33,168 nucleotides of DNA from Bacteroidota bacterium (GTDB lineage: Bacteria; Bacteroidota; Bacteroidia; Chitinophagales; Chitinophagaceae). Positions 1 to 8,558 of this stretch are shown here, in pieces. The notes below the pieces were generated by a model. That model was given only the letters and a program-made list of their open reading frames with translations. It was not told where the DNA came from and did not search any database. The position numbers were made by a program, and so were the translations under genes. Location: the NCBI GenBank assembly GCA_022708055.1, contig JAKIZK010000018.1, positions 1 to 33,168 on the forward strand. Direction: 5' to 3'. How positions within the stretch are numbered: the stretch's first letter is position 1; the number at the start of each line of letters is the position of its first letter.

Positions 1-2
1 TC

Positions 3-221
3 ATCGCTCCATTGATTGCTTTGTTTTTGGATATGCTGAGCAACCCTGCCTGGTACGAGGCTAAATTGCACATTAGCTTAGGGCTGCACAATATTTCAAA
101 ATCCATTTTTAACGGCTATATAATCGGCAATGAATTGATTTTGATTAATGGTATTTTGACTTTTGCAGGCTTATGGATTATTTCTAAGCCCGGCGAAAAC
201 AAAGTACTTGTACAGGCTTAA
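3..221 (+). CDS. C-terminal fragment of an integral membrane protein (possibly a sodium:solute symporter)
   Basis: An open frame enters from the left edge and ends at TAA 219-221; the true start lies outside the window. The visible 72 residues hold a hydrophobic start (IAPLIALFLDML), a polar amphipathic stretch (NPAWYEAKLHISLGLHNIS) and a final hydrophobic helix (LILINGILTFAGLWII) followed by a short charged tail. This fits the last one or two membrane segments of a transporter. The resemblance to the end of Bacteroidota sodium:solute symporters is only an impression; no catalytic or binding motif is visible. It lies on the same strand as the O-methyltransferase but is separated from it by a hairpin and a promoter, so it is probably a different transcription unit. 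Confidence 0.5.
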   Translation: MAPLIALFLDMLSNPAWYEAKLHISLGLHNISKSIFNGYIIGNELILINGILTFAGLWIISKPGENKVLVQA

Positions 222-237
222 TCGTAATAAAAATTGT

Positions 238-284
238 TGCACTTGATTTAGAGTTCATAAGCTCTGCAACAAGTGCATTGGTTT
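238..284 (+). terminator. Imperfect hairpin after the membrane-protein gene, probable terminator
   Basis: Outer stem TGCACTTG (238-245) pairs with CAAGTGCA (270-277). An ATTT/GCAA internal loop separates it from an inner stem AGAGTT (250-255) / AGCTCT (260-265, one G-T pair) with a CATA loop. It is followed by TTGGTTTT, an imperfect U-run. It sits directly upstream of the next gene's -7 box, so an operator role is an alternative. Confidence 0.5.
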
Positions 285-292
285 TATCTTTG
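285..292 (+). promoter_or_regulatory. Bacteroidota -7 box (TATCTTTG) for the O-methyltransferase gene
   Basis: TATCTTTG matches the TAnnTTTG consensus of the Bacteroidota housekeeping sigma factor. No clean TTG -33 element lies 17-23 nt upstream; CTG at 264-266 is the nearest. The box ends 4 nt before ATG 297, so the transcript would start at or near the start codon. Confidence 0.6.
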
Positions 293-296
293 CACA

Positions 297-935
297 ATGG
301 AACTTATAAATAAGCTGGTGCAGCAATATGCCGAATTGCATACTTCTTCTGAAGATCCTTTGTTGCGAGAAGTTTCAATATTTACCAATACGCAGCACGC
401 AGATCCACAAATGCTAAGCGGACATTTGCAGGGAAAAGTATTGGAAATGATCAGTTACATGTTGCGGCCACGTCGTATTTTGGAAATAGGAACCTTTACC
501 GGATATAGTGCTTTATGTCTGGCAAAAGGATTAACAACAGATGGTCTATTGCACACCATTGATATAAGAGAAGCAGATGTACAACTGGCAAAATCTTATT
601 TTGAAAAATCGGAAAACAGCCACAAAATCATTTCGCATTGCGGCAATGCCATTTCTGTTATTGAAACCTTAGATGAAGAATGGGATTTGGTATTTATTGA
701 TGCTGATAAACCTGCATATATAGATTATTTTAACCTTGTTTTTCCCCGTCTAAGGAAAAACGGTATTATTTTAGCAGATAATGTTTTTTTTCATGGGCAG
801 GTGTTGGACAATCCGGTAAGCGGAAAGAGTGCGAAAGGAATAGACGCATTTAATAAATTTGTAAACGATAGGAATGACATTGAAAAAGTCATGCTCACCA
901 TCAGAGATGGCTTGTATTTAATAAGGAAACTGTAA
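297..935 (+). CDS. Class I SAM-dependent O-methyltransferase (CaffeoylCoA OMT-like)
   Basis: A 212-residue protein of the O-methyltransferase family 3 / COG4122 type, which moves a methyl group from S-adenosylmethionine to a hydroxyl, usually of a catechol-like substrate, using a divalent metal. Visible signatures are SAM motif I EIGTFTGYS (residues 63-71), the acidic FIDADK segment (133-138) and a following DN (about 161) that supplies metal ligands in this family. There is no signal peptide, so it is cytosolic. A longer frame opens at 273, but ATG 297 is preferred: the family N-terminus begins there and the -7 box sits just upstream. It is followed after 10 nt by the glucosaminidase gene and probably cotranscribed with it. 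The physiological substrate cannot be read from the sequence. Confidence 0.9.
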   Translation: MELINKLVQQYAELHTSSEDPLLREVSIFTNTQHADPQMLSGHLQGKVLEMISYMLRPRRILEIGTFTGYSALCLAKGLTTDGLLHTIDIREADVQLAKSYFEKSENSHKIISHCGNAISVIETLDEEWDLVFIDADKPAYIDYFNLVFPRLRKNGIILADNVFFHGQVLDNPVSGKSAKGIDAFNKFVNDRNDIEKVMLTIRDGLYLIRKL

Positions 936-945
936 CAACTTTCTT

Positions 946-1995
946 ATGCTAAGATTAAAAACAGGCATATTACTGATTACTATTTTTTCGTCGGTGAGCT
1001 TATTTGCACAGCAAAAAGAATCGATAAAAAATTATATTGCTCAGTATAAAGAAATTGCCATAGAAGAAATGAAAAGAACCGGTGTGCCAGCAGCTATTAC
1101 ATTGGCGCAAGGCATTCATGAGTCGGGTGTAGGGCAAAGCAAGCTGGCAATGATTGCTAATAATCATTTTGGAATTAAATGTAAGTCAAGCTGGACAGGA
1201 GCAACCATTACACATACGGATGATGCCCACAATGAGTGTTTTAGAAAATATACTTCAGCAACCGAGTCCTATAAAGACCATTCCGATTTTTTAAAAAATG
1301 GTCAGCGTTATGCTTCTCTGTTTTCATTGGAGCCTACTGATTATGTTGGCTGGGCAAATGGTTTGAAACAGGCAGGTTATGCAACAAATCCAAAATATGC
1401 ACCTGTATTAATAAAGTTGATTGAAGATTATAATTTACAGGAATACACATTGCTTGTTTTGGGCAATGGACATTTGAATACTACTGCGGAAATAATGCCA
1501 ATATCAGATTCAAACTTGATAGATAGAGAAAAAATTGACACAGACAAGAGCACTTTGGTACAATTACATTCACCTGTTTACCCTGCCGGCACATTCAAGA
1601 TAAATGAAACAAAAGCGGTGATGATGAAAAAGGGAGAGAGCTATCTGGCTTTGGCAGAACAATATAATATTGACTTATATAAGTTGTTTGAAATAAATGA
1701 TATGAACCCTGCAGAGGTGAGCAGCAGGGATCAGCTTTTATACTTGCAGCGAAAAAGAACAAAAGGGAAAAATAAATTTCATACGGTACAGGTTGGAGAA
1801 TCAATGCATGACATAGCGCAGGCTGAAGCCATAAGATTAAATAGTTTGATGGAGCTCAACTGGCTGGAGACGGGCATGCAGCCTGCACCCGGCGAAACAC
1901 TTTCTTTGCAGGAAAAATCAATTTCAATTCCCAAATTGGTTTTGAAAACAAATTATACTTTAGAGCCACACATTATTTCAAAAACCACACATTAA
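946..1995 (+). CDS. Secreted glucosaminidase with LysM repeats (peptidoglycan hydrolase)
   Basis: A 349-residue exported protein. Residues 1-22 form a signal peptide ending LFAQ. Residues about 28-155 are a FlgJ/Auto-type glucosaminidase domain with the catalytic glutamate in GIHESG (E59) and the conserved NNHFGIKC segment; this family cleaves the N-acetylglucosamine-beta-1,4-MurNAc bond of peptidoglycan. Two LysM-like peptidoglycan-binding modules follow, about 225-270 (KKGESYLALAEQYNI) and 280-320 (HTVQVGESMHDIAQ). The architecture is common in Bacteroidota. It is flanked at 10 and 12 nt by the O-methyltransferase and hpt genes, suggesting one transcript although the functions are not obviously linked. 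A role in wall remodelling or daughter-cell separation is inferred. Confidence 0.9.
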   Translation: MLRLKTGILLITIFSSVSLFAQQKESIKNYIAQYKEIAIEEMKRTGVPAAITLAQGIHESGVGQSKLAMIANNHFGIKCKSSWTGATITHTDDAHNECFRKYTSATESYKDHSDFLKNGQRYASLFSLEPTDYVGWANGLKQAGYATNPKYAPVLIKLIEDYNLQEYTLLVLGNGHLNTTAEIMPISDSNLIDREKIDTDKSTLVQLHSPVYPAGTFKINETKAVMMKKGESYLALAEQYNIDLYKLFEINDMNPAEVSSRDQLLYLQRKRTKGKNKFHTVQVGESMHDIAQAEAIRLNSLMELNWLETGMQPAPGETLSLQEKSISIPKLVLKTNYTLEPHIISKTTH

Positions 1996-2007
1996 AAATT
2001 TTTTAAA

Positions 2008-2541
2008 ATGCCATTAGTAAAAATTCACGATAAATCATTTGAAACATATCTGTCGGAAGAGACCATCAGCAACCGAATAGATGAACTGGCCGCCGGTATC
2101 AATAAAGATTATGCAGGCAATCGCCCCCTTTTTATTTCTATACTTAATGGCTCGTTTATGTTTGCCGCCGACCTGTTTAAAAGACTTACGATAGAGGCCG
2201 AACTCTGTTTTATTAAATTAGTCTCTTACAAAGGCATGAAATCAACCGGCAAGGTTGTTACTTCCATTGGGCTTGAAGAAGATATTTTTGGGAAGGACAT
2301 TATCATAGTTGAAGACATCGTAGATACGGGTAAAACACTACACGACTTTTTACCACAACTGCTTCACCAGCAACCCAAATCATTAAAAATAGCTTCACTT
2401 CTGCATAAATCAGAGGCGACTATTTATCCCCTTACAATTGATTATGTAGGCTTTGATATACCCAACAAATTTGTTGTAGGTTATGGGCTTGATTATGACG
2501 GGCTTGGCCGCAATCTTAAAGAAATTTACCAGTTAGTCTAA
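2008..2541 (+). CDS. hpt: Hypoxanthine phosphoribosyltransferase
   Basis: A 177-residue cytosolic purine-salvage enzyme that makes IMP (and usually GMP) from hypoxanthine or guanine and PRPP. The type I PRTase PRPP-binding loop VEDIVDTGKT is at residues 101-110, and the pyrophosphate loop region ILNGSF is at 45-50. Late VGYGLDYDGLGRN matches the C-terminal region of HPRTs. Length is normal for the family. ATG 2008 directly follows an A/T-rich stretch 12 nt after the glucosaminidase stop, so it is likely read on the same mRNA. guaA, which feeds the same guanine nucleotide pool, lies 24 kb away and is not part of this unit. Confidence 0.95.
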   Translation: MPLVKIHDKSFETYLSEETISNRIDELAAGINKDYAGNRPLFISILNGSFMFAADLFKRLTIEAELCFIKLVSYKGMKSTGKVVTSIGLEEDIFGKDIIIVEDIVDTGKTLHDFLPQLLHQQPKSLKIASLLHKSEATIYPLTIDYVGFDIPNKFVVGYGLDYDGLGRNLKEIYQLV

Positions 2542-2596
2542 AATCAGCCAACACTCTCAATTTTTTTTTGTACTTTATCGGGTTATTAGCACCCGT

Positions 2597-4384
2597 TTGA
2601 AGACCTTATTCTTCATATTAGTATTTATTAGCTTTCAGATAATTGTATCTGCCCAGAAATTTTATTTTCGGGGTGAGGTACAGGATGAGGCAGGCAATCC
2701 ATTACCCAATGTTACAATTCAGCCTCAAAAAACGGGCTATCTTTTTAAAACGGGAGCCTCAGGAACTTTTGGCATTGTTTTAGAAAACAGCACAGATACT
2801 TTGTCTTTTTCTTTAGAAGGATTTTGTAAAACTAACATGCTTGCCAGTGCAGATAACTATATCCGCATCAAGCTTAAGAAAATGTCATCGTCTGCCGTAA
2901 GAAGAGATAAACTACTTTCTCTTACAAAAGACTTGAGAAGAGAAGATCAAAAGGAATGGTACACCGGAAACGAAACCTATGCAAGTTTATTAGAAAATCA
3001 TTTTGTAAACGCAAAACGATTTCCTAATACAGGCATGTCGCTCAATGTGGACCGGGCATCTTATAGCAACATTCGAAGGTTTATATCTTTAAAATCATTT
3101 GTGCCGCCCGATGCTGTACGTATTGAAGAGATGTTGAACTATTTTAACCTGAACTATAAGGAACCGGAGAAAGGACAGTTGTTCAGTGCACGCACTAAAA
3201 TAAGTTCATGCCCGTGGAATCCTGAAAGTCAGTTATTTTTTGTGAACCTATCTTCTGCAAAACTGGATTTAGATTCATTGCCACCAAGCCATTTGGTTTT
3301 TTTGATTGATGTGTCTGGATCAATGGATATGCCCAACCGATTGCCGTTATTGAAATCTTCTTTTCGGCTTTTAGTAAATAATTTGCGTGATAAAGATTCG
3401 GTGGCCATTGTGGTGTATGGCGGGCTCACCGGCGTTATGCTCAATACAACCAGTGGTGCAGAAAAAGAAAAAATATTTAAAGCGATTGATGAACTGGAAC
3501 CCGGCGGTGCTACACCCGGCGAATCGGGCATCAAACTGGCTTATAGCGTGGCACGCAATCATTTTATAAAAGGAGGCAACAACAGAGTAATATTGGCGAC
3601 CGATGGAGATTTTAATGTGGGGTTAAAAACAGAGAATGAATTGGATTCATTAATTACCGCACAAAAGGAAAGCGGCATCTATCTTACCTGTCTGGGTGTG
3701 GGTATGGGAAATTATAAAGACTCAAAAATTCAAACACTGGCTCAAAACGGAAACGGAAACTTCTCTTATCTTGATAGTTATAATGAAGCCGAGAAAGTTT
3801 TATTGAAGGAATTTACACAAACATTGTATTCGGTGGCTGATGGTGTGTATATGAATGTAGAATTTAATCCGGAATATGTAAAGGAGTACCGATTGATTGG
3901 GTTTGATAATAAAGTAGGCGCACTGCGAGATACATTATCGATGGTAGAAGGTGGAGAAATTGGGTCGGGACATTCAATGGTGGCCATGTTTGAAATTATA
4001 CCTACAGAAAAAAATATAGCTGACATAAAAAGTGGATCAGCTGATGTTGCCGTTGCTAATATTAAGATGAACTATAACCTGCCCAGGCAATCCAAAGAAT
4101 ATGTTTTTACTTATCGCTGCCCGCTCAATTTTTCTTCATTTGAGCAATTGGATAAATCATATTGGTTTTCAACGGCAGTTTCCATGTTTGGAGCTTTATT
4201 GCGTGAGTCTAAATTTATCAGGAATACCAGTTTTGATGATATTATCAAAATAGGGACTACCGCCATTAATCCAAATGATTTGTCACAAAAAGAATTTCTA
4301 AATCTGGTGGATCAGGCAAAAAAACTCTATTCAAAAACGAAAAAGAAAAAAGAAAAAGAGAAAAAAGACAGAAAAAGCAATTAA
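2597..4384 (+). CDS. Exported von Willebrand factor A domain protein (YfbK-like)
   Basis: A 595-residue protein with a signal peptide (residues 1-20, ending VSAQ). Residues about 22-95 form a carboxypeptidase-regulatory-like beta-sandwich; about 138-225 match the region preceding VWA in YfbK-type proteins ([17 protein letters not shown]); the VWA domain begins near 232 with an intact MIDAS DVSGS (238-242) and continues through GGATPGESG; the last ~170 residues are the DUF3520-type domain. The C-terminus is very basic ([17 protein letters not shown]). The start is TTG at 2597; no ATG fits the signal peptide better. VWA domains bind protein partners through a metal ion, but the partner is not evident. 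The stop codon overlaps that of convergent dnaJ. Confidence 0.88.
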   Translation: MKTLFFILVFISFQIIVSAQKFYFRGEVQDEAGNPLPNVTIQPQKTGYLFKTGASGTFGIVLENSTDTLSFSLEGFCKTNMLASADNYIRIKLKKMSSSAVRRDKLLSLTKDLRREDQKEWYTGNETYASLLENHFVNAKRFPNTGMSLNVDRASYSNIRRFISLKSFVPPDAVRIEEMLNYFNLNYKEPEKGQLFSARTKISSCPWNPESQLFFVNLSSAKLDLDSLPPSHLVFLIDVSGSMDMPNRLPLLKSSFRLLVNNLRDKDSVAIVVYGGLTGVMLNTTSGAEKEKIFKAIDELEPGGATPGESGIKLAYSVARNHFIKGGNNRVILATDGDFNVGLKTENELDSLITAQKESGIYLTCLGVGMGNYKDSKIQTLAQNGNGNFSYLDSYNEAEKVLLKEFTQTLYSVADGVYMNVEFNPEYVKEYRLIGFDNKVGALRDTLSMVEGGEIGSGHSMVAMFEIIPTEKNIADIKSGSADVAVANIKMNYNLPRQSKEYVFTYRCPLNFSSFEQLDKSYWFSTAVSMFGALLRESKFIRNTSFDDIIKIGTTAINPNDLSQKEFLNLVDQAKKLYSKTKKKKEKEKKDRKSN

Positions 4385-5544
4385 GAAAACATCTCTTTTA
4401 TTTTATCAAAGAAACTTTTATCACTTTTATCCGGCTGCGGTTTAAAGTTGGGTGAGGTTCCCAGTTTTTCCAGCATGGCTTTTTCTTCGCTACTTACATG
4501 CTGTGGTGTCCAGATGTTGACATGTATCAACTGATCACCTTTTTGATATGAGTTTACTGCAGGAAATCCCTTTCCTTTCAATCTTAATATTTTCCCGCTT
4601 TGAGTGCCCGCCGGTATTTTTATTTTTGCCTTACCATCAATGGTGGGCACTTCTACCTGTGTGCCAAATACTGCATCACTAAATGTAATGTGAAGATCAT
4701 AAGCTACATTCAGCCCGTCGCGGTGCAATTCTTTATGCGCTTCCTCTTCTATTAATACAATCAAATCTCCGGGAGAGCCGCCTCTTTCGCCTGCATTTCC
4801 TCTGCCACTTACATTCATTTGCATTCCTTCTTGTACACCTGCGGGAATGTCAATACTCACAGTTTCTTCACCATATACACGACCTTCTCCTTTACAACTT
4901 CCGCATTTTGCCGTTACGGTACTGCCTTCGCCATTACAAGTAGGGCAAGTTGTTACTGTTTGCATTTGCCCTAGAAAAGTATTGGTTACTTTTCTTACCT
5001 GCCCACTGCCGCCACATGTGCCACAGGTTTGTACACTACCTTTATCCTTAGCGCCGCTGCCGCCACAAGTGTTGCAGCTTACATATTTTTTTACTTTAAT
5101 ATTTTTTGTAACCCCTTTCGCTATTTCTTCGTAAGTGAGTTTCAGTTTTACACGCAGGTTGCTGCCTCTTGTACCGCGACTGCGCTGCCCACTTCGGCCC
5201 CGTTGCCCACCACCAAAAATATTTCCAAAAAAATCTTCTCCAAATACATCTCCAAACTGGCTGAATATATCTTCCATATTCATACCGCCACCGCCACCAA
5301 AACCACCCCGACCATTGTTGCCAACACCTGCATGGCCATATCGGTCATACTGTGCTCTTTTATCTGCATCACTCAATATTTCATAAGCTTCAGCAGCTTC
5401 TTTAAATTTTTCTTCGGCAGCTTTATCACCCGGATTTCTATCTGGGTGGTATTGCATAGCCACTTTTCGGTAGGCTTTTTTTATTTCATCTGCCGATGCG
5501 CTTTTGCTTACACCCAATATTTCGTAAAAATCTCTTTTTGACAT
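4381..5544 (-). CDS. dnaJ: Chaperone protein DnaJ (Hsp40)
   Basis: A 387-residue co-chaperone that delivers unfolded proteins to DnaK and stimulates its ATPase. The J domain occupies residues about 4-69 with the HPD motif at 33-35, followed by a Gly/Phe-rich linker (75-128) and the zinc-binding region with four CxxCxGxG repeats (C157/C160, C174/C177, C200/C203, C214/C217), then the two C-terminal substrate-binding beta domains. All diagnostic residues are present. It is the second gene of a grpE-dnaJ operon with a 29-nt gap. Its TAA shares the TTAA tetranucleotide 4381-4384 with the stop of the convergent VWA gene. Confidence 0.98.
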   Translation of the reverse strand: MSKRDFYEILGVSKSASADEIKKAYRKVAMQYHPDRNPGDKAAEEKFKEAAEAYEILSDADKRAQYDRYGHAGVGNNGRGGFGGGGGMNMEDIFSQFGDVFGEDFFGNIFGGGQRGRSGQRSRGTRGSNLRVKLKLTYEEIAKGVTKNIKVKKYVSCNTCGGSGAKDKGSVQTCGTCGGSGQVRKVTNTFLGQMQTVTTCPTCNGEGSTVTAKCGSCKGEGRVYGEETVSIDIPAGVQEGMQMNVSGRGNAGERGGSPGDLIVLIEEEAHKELHRDGLNVAYDLHITFSDAVFGTQVEVPTIDGKAKIKIPAGTQSGKILRLKGKGFPAVNSYQKGDQLIHVNIWTPQHVSSEEKAMLEKLGTSPNFKPQPDKSDKSFFDKIKEMFS

Positions 5545-5573
5545 ATAAATCTGCAGTTATCAGTTTGAAATTA

Positions 5574-6131
5574 TTATTTACCTACCACCACTTTTGCATG
5601 ACGAATAATTTTATCATTCAGATAATAGCCTTTGATAATCTCATCAACAACCTTTCCTTTTAATTCATCTGATGCAGCAGGTATTTCAGTTATGGCTTCA
5701 TGCAAATCGGGATTAAAATCTGTTTGAACTGATTCCATCACTTTCAACCCACGAGCTTGTAAAGTATTTCTTAGTTTATTAAATACTAAAAAAACACCTT
5801 CTTTCAAGCCATCTGTATTTTCAGATGTTTCAAATTGTTTTTGTGCTCTGTCACAATCATCCAATACATCGAGTAAGTCGGTGATAATGTCACGTCCTGC
5901 CGTTTGTATCAATTCAATTTTTTCCTTTGCATTTCTGCGCTTAAAATTATCGAACTCGGCAGCCAGTCGCAGGTATTTATCTTTCGATTCTTCCAGTTCT
6001 GCATTTATTTTTTCAAGGGCAGATGCTTCAGCTACCGGATCATTCAAGTGAGTAGTACCACTTATGTTTTCATCGGTATTGATGTCCATATTCTGATTTT
6101 CTGCTTTGTTGTTATTAGCGTTTTCGTTCAT
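5574..6131 (-). CDS. grpE: Nucleotide exchange factor GrpE
   Basis: A 185-residue homodimeric nucleotide exchange factor that releases ADP from DnaK. An acidic, Asn-rich disordered N-terminus (about 1-35) precedes a long coiled-coil helix (about 38-100, with KYLRLAAEFDNFKRRN) and a C-terminal beta domain ending GYYLNDKIIRHAKVVVGK, which is typical of GrpE. A longer frame starts at TTG 6140 (MLDM), but ATG 6131 is chosen because ATG is preferred and the extra residues are not conserved. It lies 29 nt upstream of dnaJ, and a strong promoter precedes it. No HrcA/CIRCE palindrome was found, so heat control is not explained by the visible sequence. Confidence 0.97.
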   Translation of the reverse strand: MNENANNNKAENQNMDINTDENISGTTHLNDPVAEASALEKINAELEESKDKYLRLAAEFDNFKRRNAKEKIELIQTAGRDIITDLLDVLDDCDRAQKQFETSENTDGLKEGVFLVFNKLRNTLQARGLKVMESVQTDFNPDLHEAITEIPAASDELKGKVVDEIIKGYYLNDKIIRHAKVVVGK

Positions 6132-6193
6132 GTCTAACAATATTCAATTTGTAATTGCTTAGTTTTTTAGGCATTCCCCGGTGCAGGGGCTGG

Positions 6194-6223
6194 CAAAGGT
6201 AGGATTGTCAATAATACTGCCAA
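6194..6223 (-). promoter_or_regulatory. Promoter of grpE-dnaJ (TTG-N19-TACCTTTG)
   Basis: On the minus strand TTG (6223-6221) is followed after 19 nt by TACCTTTG (6201-6194), a full match to the Bacteroidota -33/-7 pattern. The start of transcription is expected near 6187, giving a leader of about 55 nt before grpE. Confidence 0.75.
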
Positions 6224-6298
6224 TTGAAGAAATGGGACATTTTGGCTTTAGATTTCATGCACAACTGACAAGAGTAACTGTAAATCAGGTCATTATTG

Positions 6299-6306
6299 TA
6301 CCTTGC
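6299..6306 (+). promoter_or_regulatory. Probable -7 box for the rRNA methyltransferase gene
   Basis: TACCTTGC is a near match to TAnnTTTG and ends 4 nt before ATG 6311. No convincing TTG -33 element is seen. It supports the ATG 6311 start over TTG 6296. Confidence 0.45.
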
Positions 6307-6310
6307 CCCC

Positions 6311-7483
6311 ATGAATAAGGTCTATTTAAAAAGAAAAATTTCACCTCGTGTAGCCAATGGGCATCCCTGGATTTTTGGAAATGAAATAGAAAAAACGCAT
6401 GGCGACTGCAAGGCGGCTGATATAGTGGAAGTGTATAGCCACGATAATAAATTTATGGGCAGCGGTTATTATAATCCTCAGTCGCAAATAATGGTTCGTT
6501 TGCTCAGCCGGAAAAAAAGTGATGTAATCAATGACCGGTTCTTTTTCGATAAAATCAATTATTGCTGGGAGTATAGAAAGCGGTTGGGATATACTGAAAA
6601 CTGTCGCCTTGTTTTTGGCGAAGCCGATTCATTGCCACAGCTGATCATTGATAAATTCAACGATTATTTTGTGATACAAACCCTGGCCTTGGGTATTGAT
6701 GTGTGGAAACCAGCCATCGTAAATGCCATTCAAAAAATATTTTCGCCCAAAGGAATTTATGAAAGAAATGATGTGCCCGTAAGAGAACTGGAAGGATTGC
6801 CACAACAGAAAGGTTTTTTATCGGTGCCATTTGATACCAAAATAATCATAAATGAAAATGGTTTAAAATTTCATGTAGATGTAGAGAACGGACAAAAGAC
6901 CGGATATTTTCTTGATCAACAAGATAACCGGCGTGCCATACAGCATATTGTAAAAGGGGCTGATGTTTTAGGGGCTTTTACTTACACCGGCACATTTGAA
7001 ATACATGCTGCTCATTATGGTGCAAAGTCTGTACTGGGATTAGATATTTCTGAACAGGCTGTGAAGCAGGCAAATGAAAATGCAAAATTGAATGGGATGG
7101 AAGGAATTTGTCGTTTTGAAACTGCAAATGCATTTGATGTTCTAAAACAATGGGGAAAGGAAGGCAAAAGTTATGATGTTGTAATGCTTGACCCACCAGC
7201 ATTTACTAAGAGCAGGGCAACCATTCAAAAAGCCATCACCGGTTATAAAGAAATAAATCTGCGAGGTATGAAATTGGTAAAGCCCGGCGGTTTTCTGGTT
7301 ACTTCATCATGCACCAATCTGGTACAGGCTGACTTGTTTTTACAAATAATTGAAATGGCGGCAAGGGATGCAAGAAGAAAATTGAGACAAGTTGTTTTTC
7401 AAACACAATCGGCTGATCATCCCATTATCATGGCTATGGAAAACACACACTATTTAAAGTTTTTGATAGTGCAGGTAGAATGA
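6311..7483 (+). CDS. rlmI: RlmI-type 23S rRNA (cytosine-5) methyltransferase
   Basis: A 390-residue class I SAM-dependent RNA methyltransferase. The N-terminus (about 1-75, VYLKRKISPRVANGHPWIF) is the PUA RNA-binding domain; a middle domain follows; the Rossmann domain starts near 200 with KTGYFLDQQDNR, then a SAM motif GAFTYTGTF (221-229), the LDPPAF motif (about 293-298) and TSSCT with the candidate catalytic Cys334. This is the domain order of RlmI (YccW), which makes m5C1962 in E. coli 23S rRNA; the exact target base here is inferred. A frame extending to TTG 6296 exists, but ATG 6311 matches the family start. It converges on the T9SS mini-protein gene with a 10-nt gap, and no clear terminator lies between them. 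Confidence 0.88.
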   Translation: MNKVYLKRKISPRVANGHPWIFGNEIEKTHGDCKAADIVEVYSHDNKFMGSGYYNPQSQIMVRLLSRKKSDVINDRFFFDKINYCWEYRKRLGYTENCRLVFGEADSLPQLIIDKFNDYFVIQTLALGIDVWKPAIVNAIQKIFSPKGIYERNDVPVRELEGLPQQKGFLSVPFDTKIIINENGLKFHVDVENGQKTGYFLDQQDNRRAIQHIVKGADVLGAFTYTGTFEIHAAHYGAKSVLGLDISEQAVKQANENAKLNGMEGICRFETANAFDVLKQWGKEGKSYDVVMLDPPAFTKSRATIQKAITGYKEINLRGMKLVKPGGFLVTSSCTNLVQADLFLQIIEMAARDARRKLRQVVFQTQSADHPIIMAMENTHYLKFLIVQVE

Positions 7484-7493
7484 TTAATAAAAT

Positions 7494-7838
7494 CTATTTG
7501 GAAACTTGAAACTTGCCGGATTTTACAACCTTTCCGGTAGCATCTACTAAATGATACATATAAATTCCGCGATTGAAGTCGGATAAATCAATTGATTGCT
7601 TTAAAGTAAGGCCGGGACTTTCATACATTTTCTTTCCTAAAAAACTATAGATCTGAATGGTAAGTCCTTTTTCAAAACCTTTTTGTAAATCAAAAGTGAT
7701 ATACGAAGTAGCCGGGTTGGGATAAATTTTTACAATAGGATCTTCGTTGCCTGTATTTGTAACAGGTCTTGTTGATTGAGCAAGCGACTGCGTGGCAATC
7801 AATAGTATAACAGATAATATGGTAAGAAATTTTCGCAA
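7494..7838 (-). CDS. Mini-protein made of a signal peptide plus T9SS type A sorting domain
   Basis: A 114-residue protein. Residues 1-21 are a signal peptide (ending SLAQ); a short linker (22-34) is followed by a complete type IX secretion C-terminal domain: KIYPNPATSYITF (about 37-49), a core with IQIYSFLGKKMYE, the DLSDFNRGIYMYHL turn and the end VVKSGKFQVSK. Normally this domain is the C-terminal export and surface-anchoring signal of a large cargo; here no cargo domain is present. The start is TTG at 7838, since no ATG lies in the signal-peptide region; a TAGATTTG -7 box lies only 5 nt upstream. It could be a real small surface protein or the surviving end of a larger gene, but the intact signal peptide and promoter argue for a functional gene. 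Confidence 0.82.
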   Translation of the reverse strand: MRKFLTILSVILLIATQSLAQSTRPVTNTGNEDPIVKIYPNPATSYITFDLQKGFEKGLTIQIYSFLGKKMYESPGLTLKQSIDLSDFNRGIYMYHLVDATGKVVKSGKFQVSK

Positions 7839-7843
7839 CGAAA

Positions 7844-7877
7844 CAAATCTATATTTATTATTCTAAAAGTAGGCCAA
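7844..7877 (-). promoter_or_regulatory. Promoter of the T9SS mini-protein (TTG-N23-TAGATTTG)
   Basis: Minus-strand TTG (7877-7875) and TAGATTTG (7851-7844) with a 23-nt spacer, the long end of the usual range. The box ends 5 nt before the TTG start codon. Confidence 0.55.
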
Positions 7878-8012
7878 ATTTTTGAATTAACAATCGTAAA
7901 ACTACTATTATGTATAAATTGCACATATTCAATTAATTAGAGTATGGCGATTTCAAGAATTTAGAACATTTTTAGTGAAAATTCAAAATTGAGTTTGTTT
8001 AAAAAGAAATCC

Positions 8013-8423
8013 TTAAAGCTTATCTAATCTCATGGTTTTTGTATCAGTGCCAATAGTTTGCGATGCTTCCACATAAATCCAGCTGTTGCGGTCAATATGC
8101 CAGCTTCCGTTAATAAGGTTAAGTGGATAACTGGCTCCTGTGAAGTTGGCCCAGGTAGTCATAGAGCTGGAATTGCCATCCCATGTGCCTTTTTTCTCAA
8201 GAATGTTATTCTTTATAGCATCAACTGTTTTGTCGCTGTAATATTTGAATTTATAGCCGGAAAAATCTGTTGTAATATCCACGCCATTCATGGTAAACTT
8301 TGTAAGCGTCCACTCACCATCGGTCATCGCCTTTACGACCAGGTCTTCTTTTACATTGTCAACTGTTTTTTTGCAGGAGGCAAAAACAATTAGAGATAAA
8401 ATAATAATAATTCCTTTTTTCAT
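8013..8423 (-). CDS. Small lipoprotein, lipocalin-like, unknown function
   Basis: A 136-residue protein with an SPII signal peptide: MKKG, a hydrophobic core and the lipobox VFASC with lipidated Cys17. The mature part has alternating polar/hydrophobic strands (GEWTLTKFTMNGVDIT, YKFKYYSDKTVDAI, KGTWDGNSSSMTTW, MRLDKL), the pattern of Bacteroidota lipocalin-like lipoproteins whose first strand reads 'W.l..f...G.d.T'. No ligand residue can be assigned. Start ATG 8423 is preferred to GTG 8432 because it gives the canonical MKK beginning. A promoter lies just upstream on the minus strand. It is the only gene of its unit; the next gene downstream, the T9SS mini-protein, has its own promoter. Confidence 0.75.
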   Translation of the reverse strand: MKKGIIIILSLIVFASCKKTVDNVKEDLVVKAMTDGEWTLTKFTMNGVDITTDFSGYKFKYYSDKTVDAIKNNILEKKGTWDGNSSSMTTWANFTGASYPLNLINGSWHIDRNSWIYVEASQTIGTDTKTMRLDKL

Positions 8424-8431
8424 AACCAGCA

Positions 8432-8461
8432 CAAAATAGATTTAAATAATGGCTTTTGCAA
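8432..8461 (-). promoter_or_regulatory. Promoter of the small lipoprotein gene (TTG-N20-TATTTTG)
   Basis: Minus-strand TTG (8461-8459), a 20-nt spacer, then TATTTTG (8438-8432), close to TAnnTTTG. It ends 8 nt before ATG 8423. Confidence 0.5.
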
Positions 8462-8558
8462 GAGCAATTTTTCCAAAGCTTAACAATGAAATTGGCTACT
8501 TTAAGCTAATGATAAACAATGAAAAAGCATTATATTCATTCAGAAATATGAATTACAA

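Noticed and set aside
5029-5541. 170-aa plus-strand frame and shorter ones opposite dnaJ
   Set aside because: They are antisense shadows of a clear dnaJ gene with full motifs, and their compositions (Thr/Ala/Phe/Ile rich) match no family.
8477-8507. 7-bp inverted repeat AGCTTAA / TTAAGCT upstream of the hemerythrin gene
   Set aside because: Short, A/T-rich and widely spaced; expected by chance in DNA of this composition.
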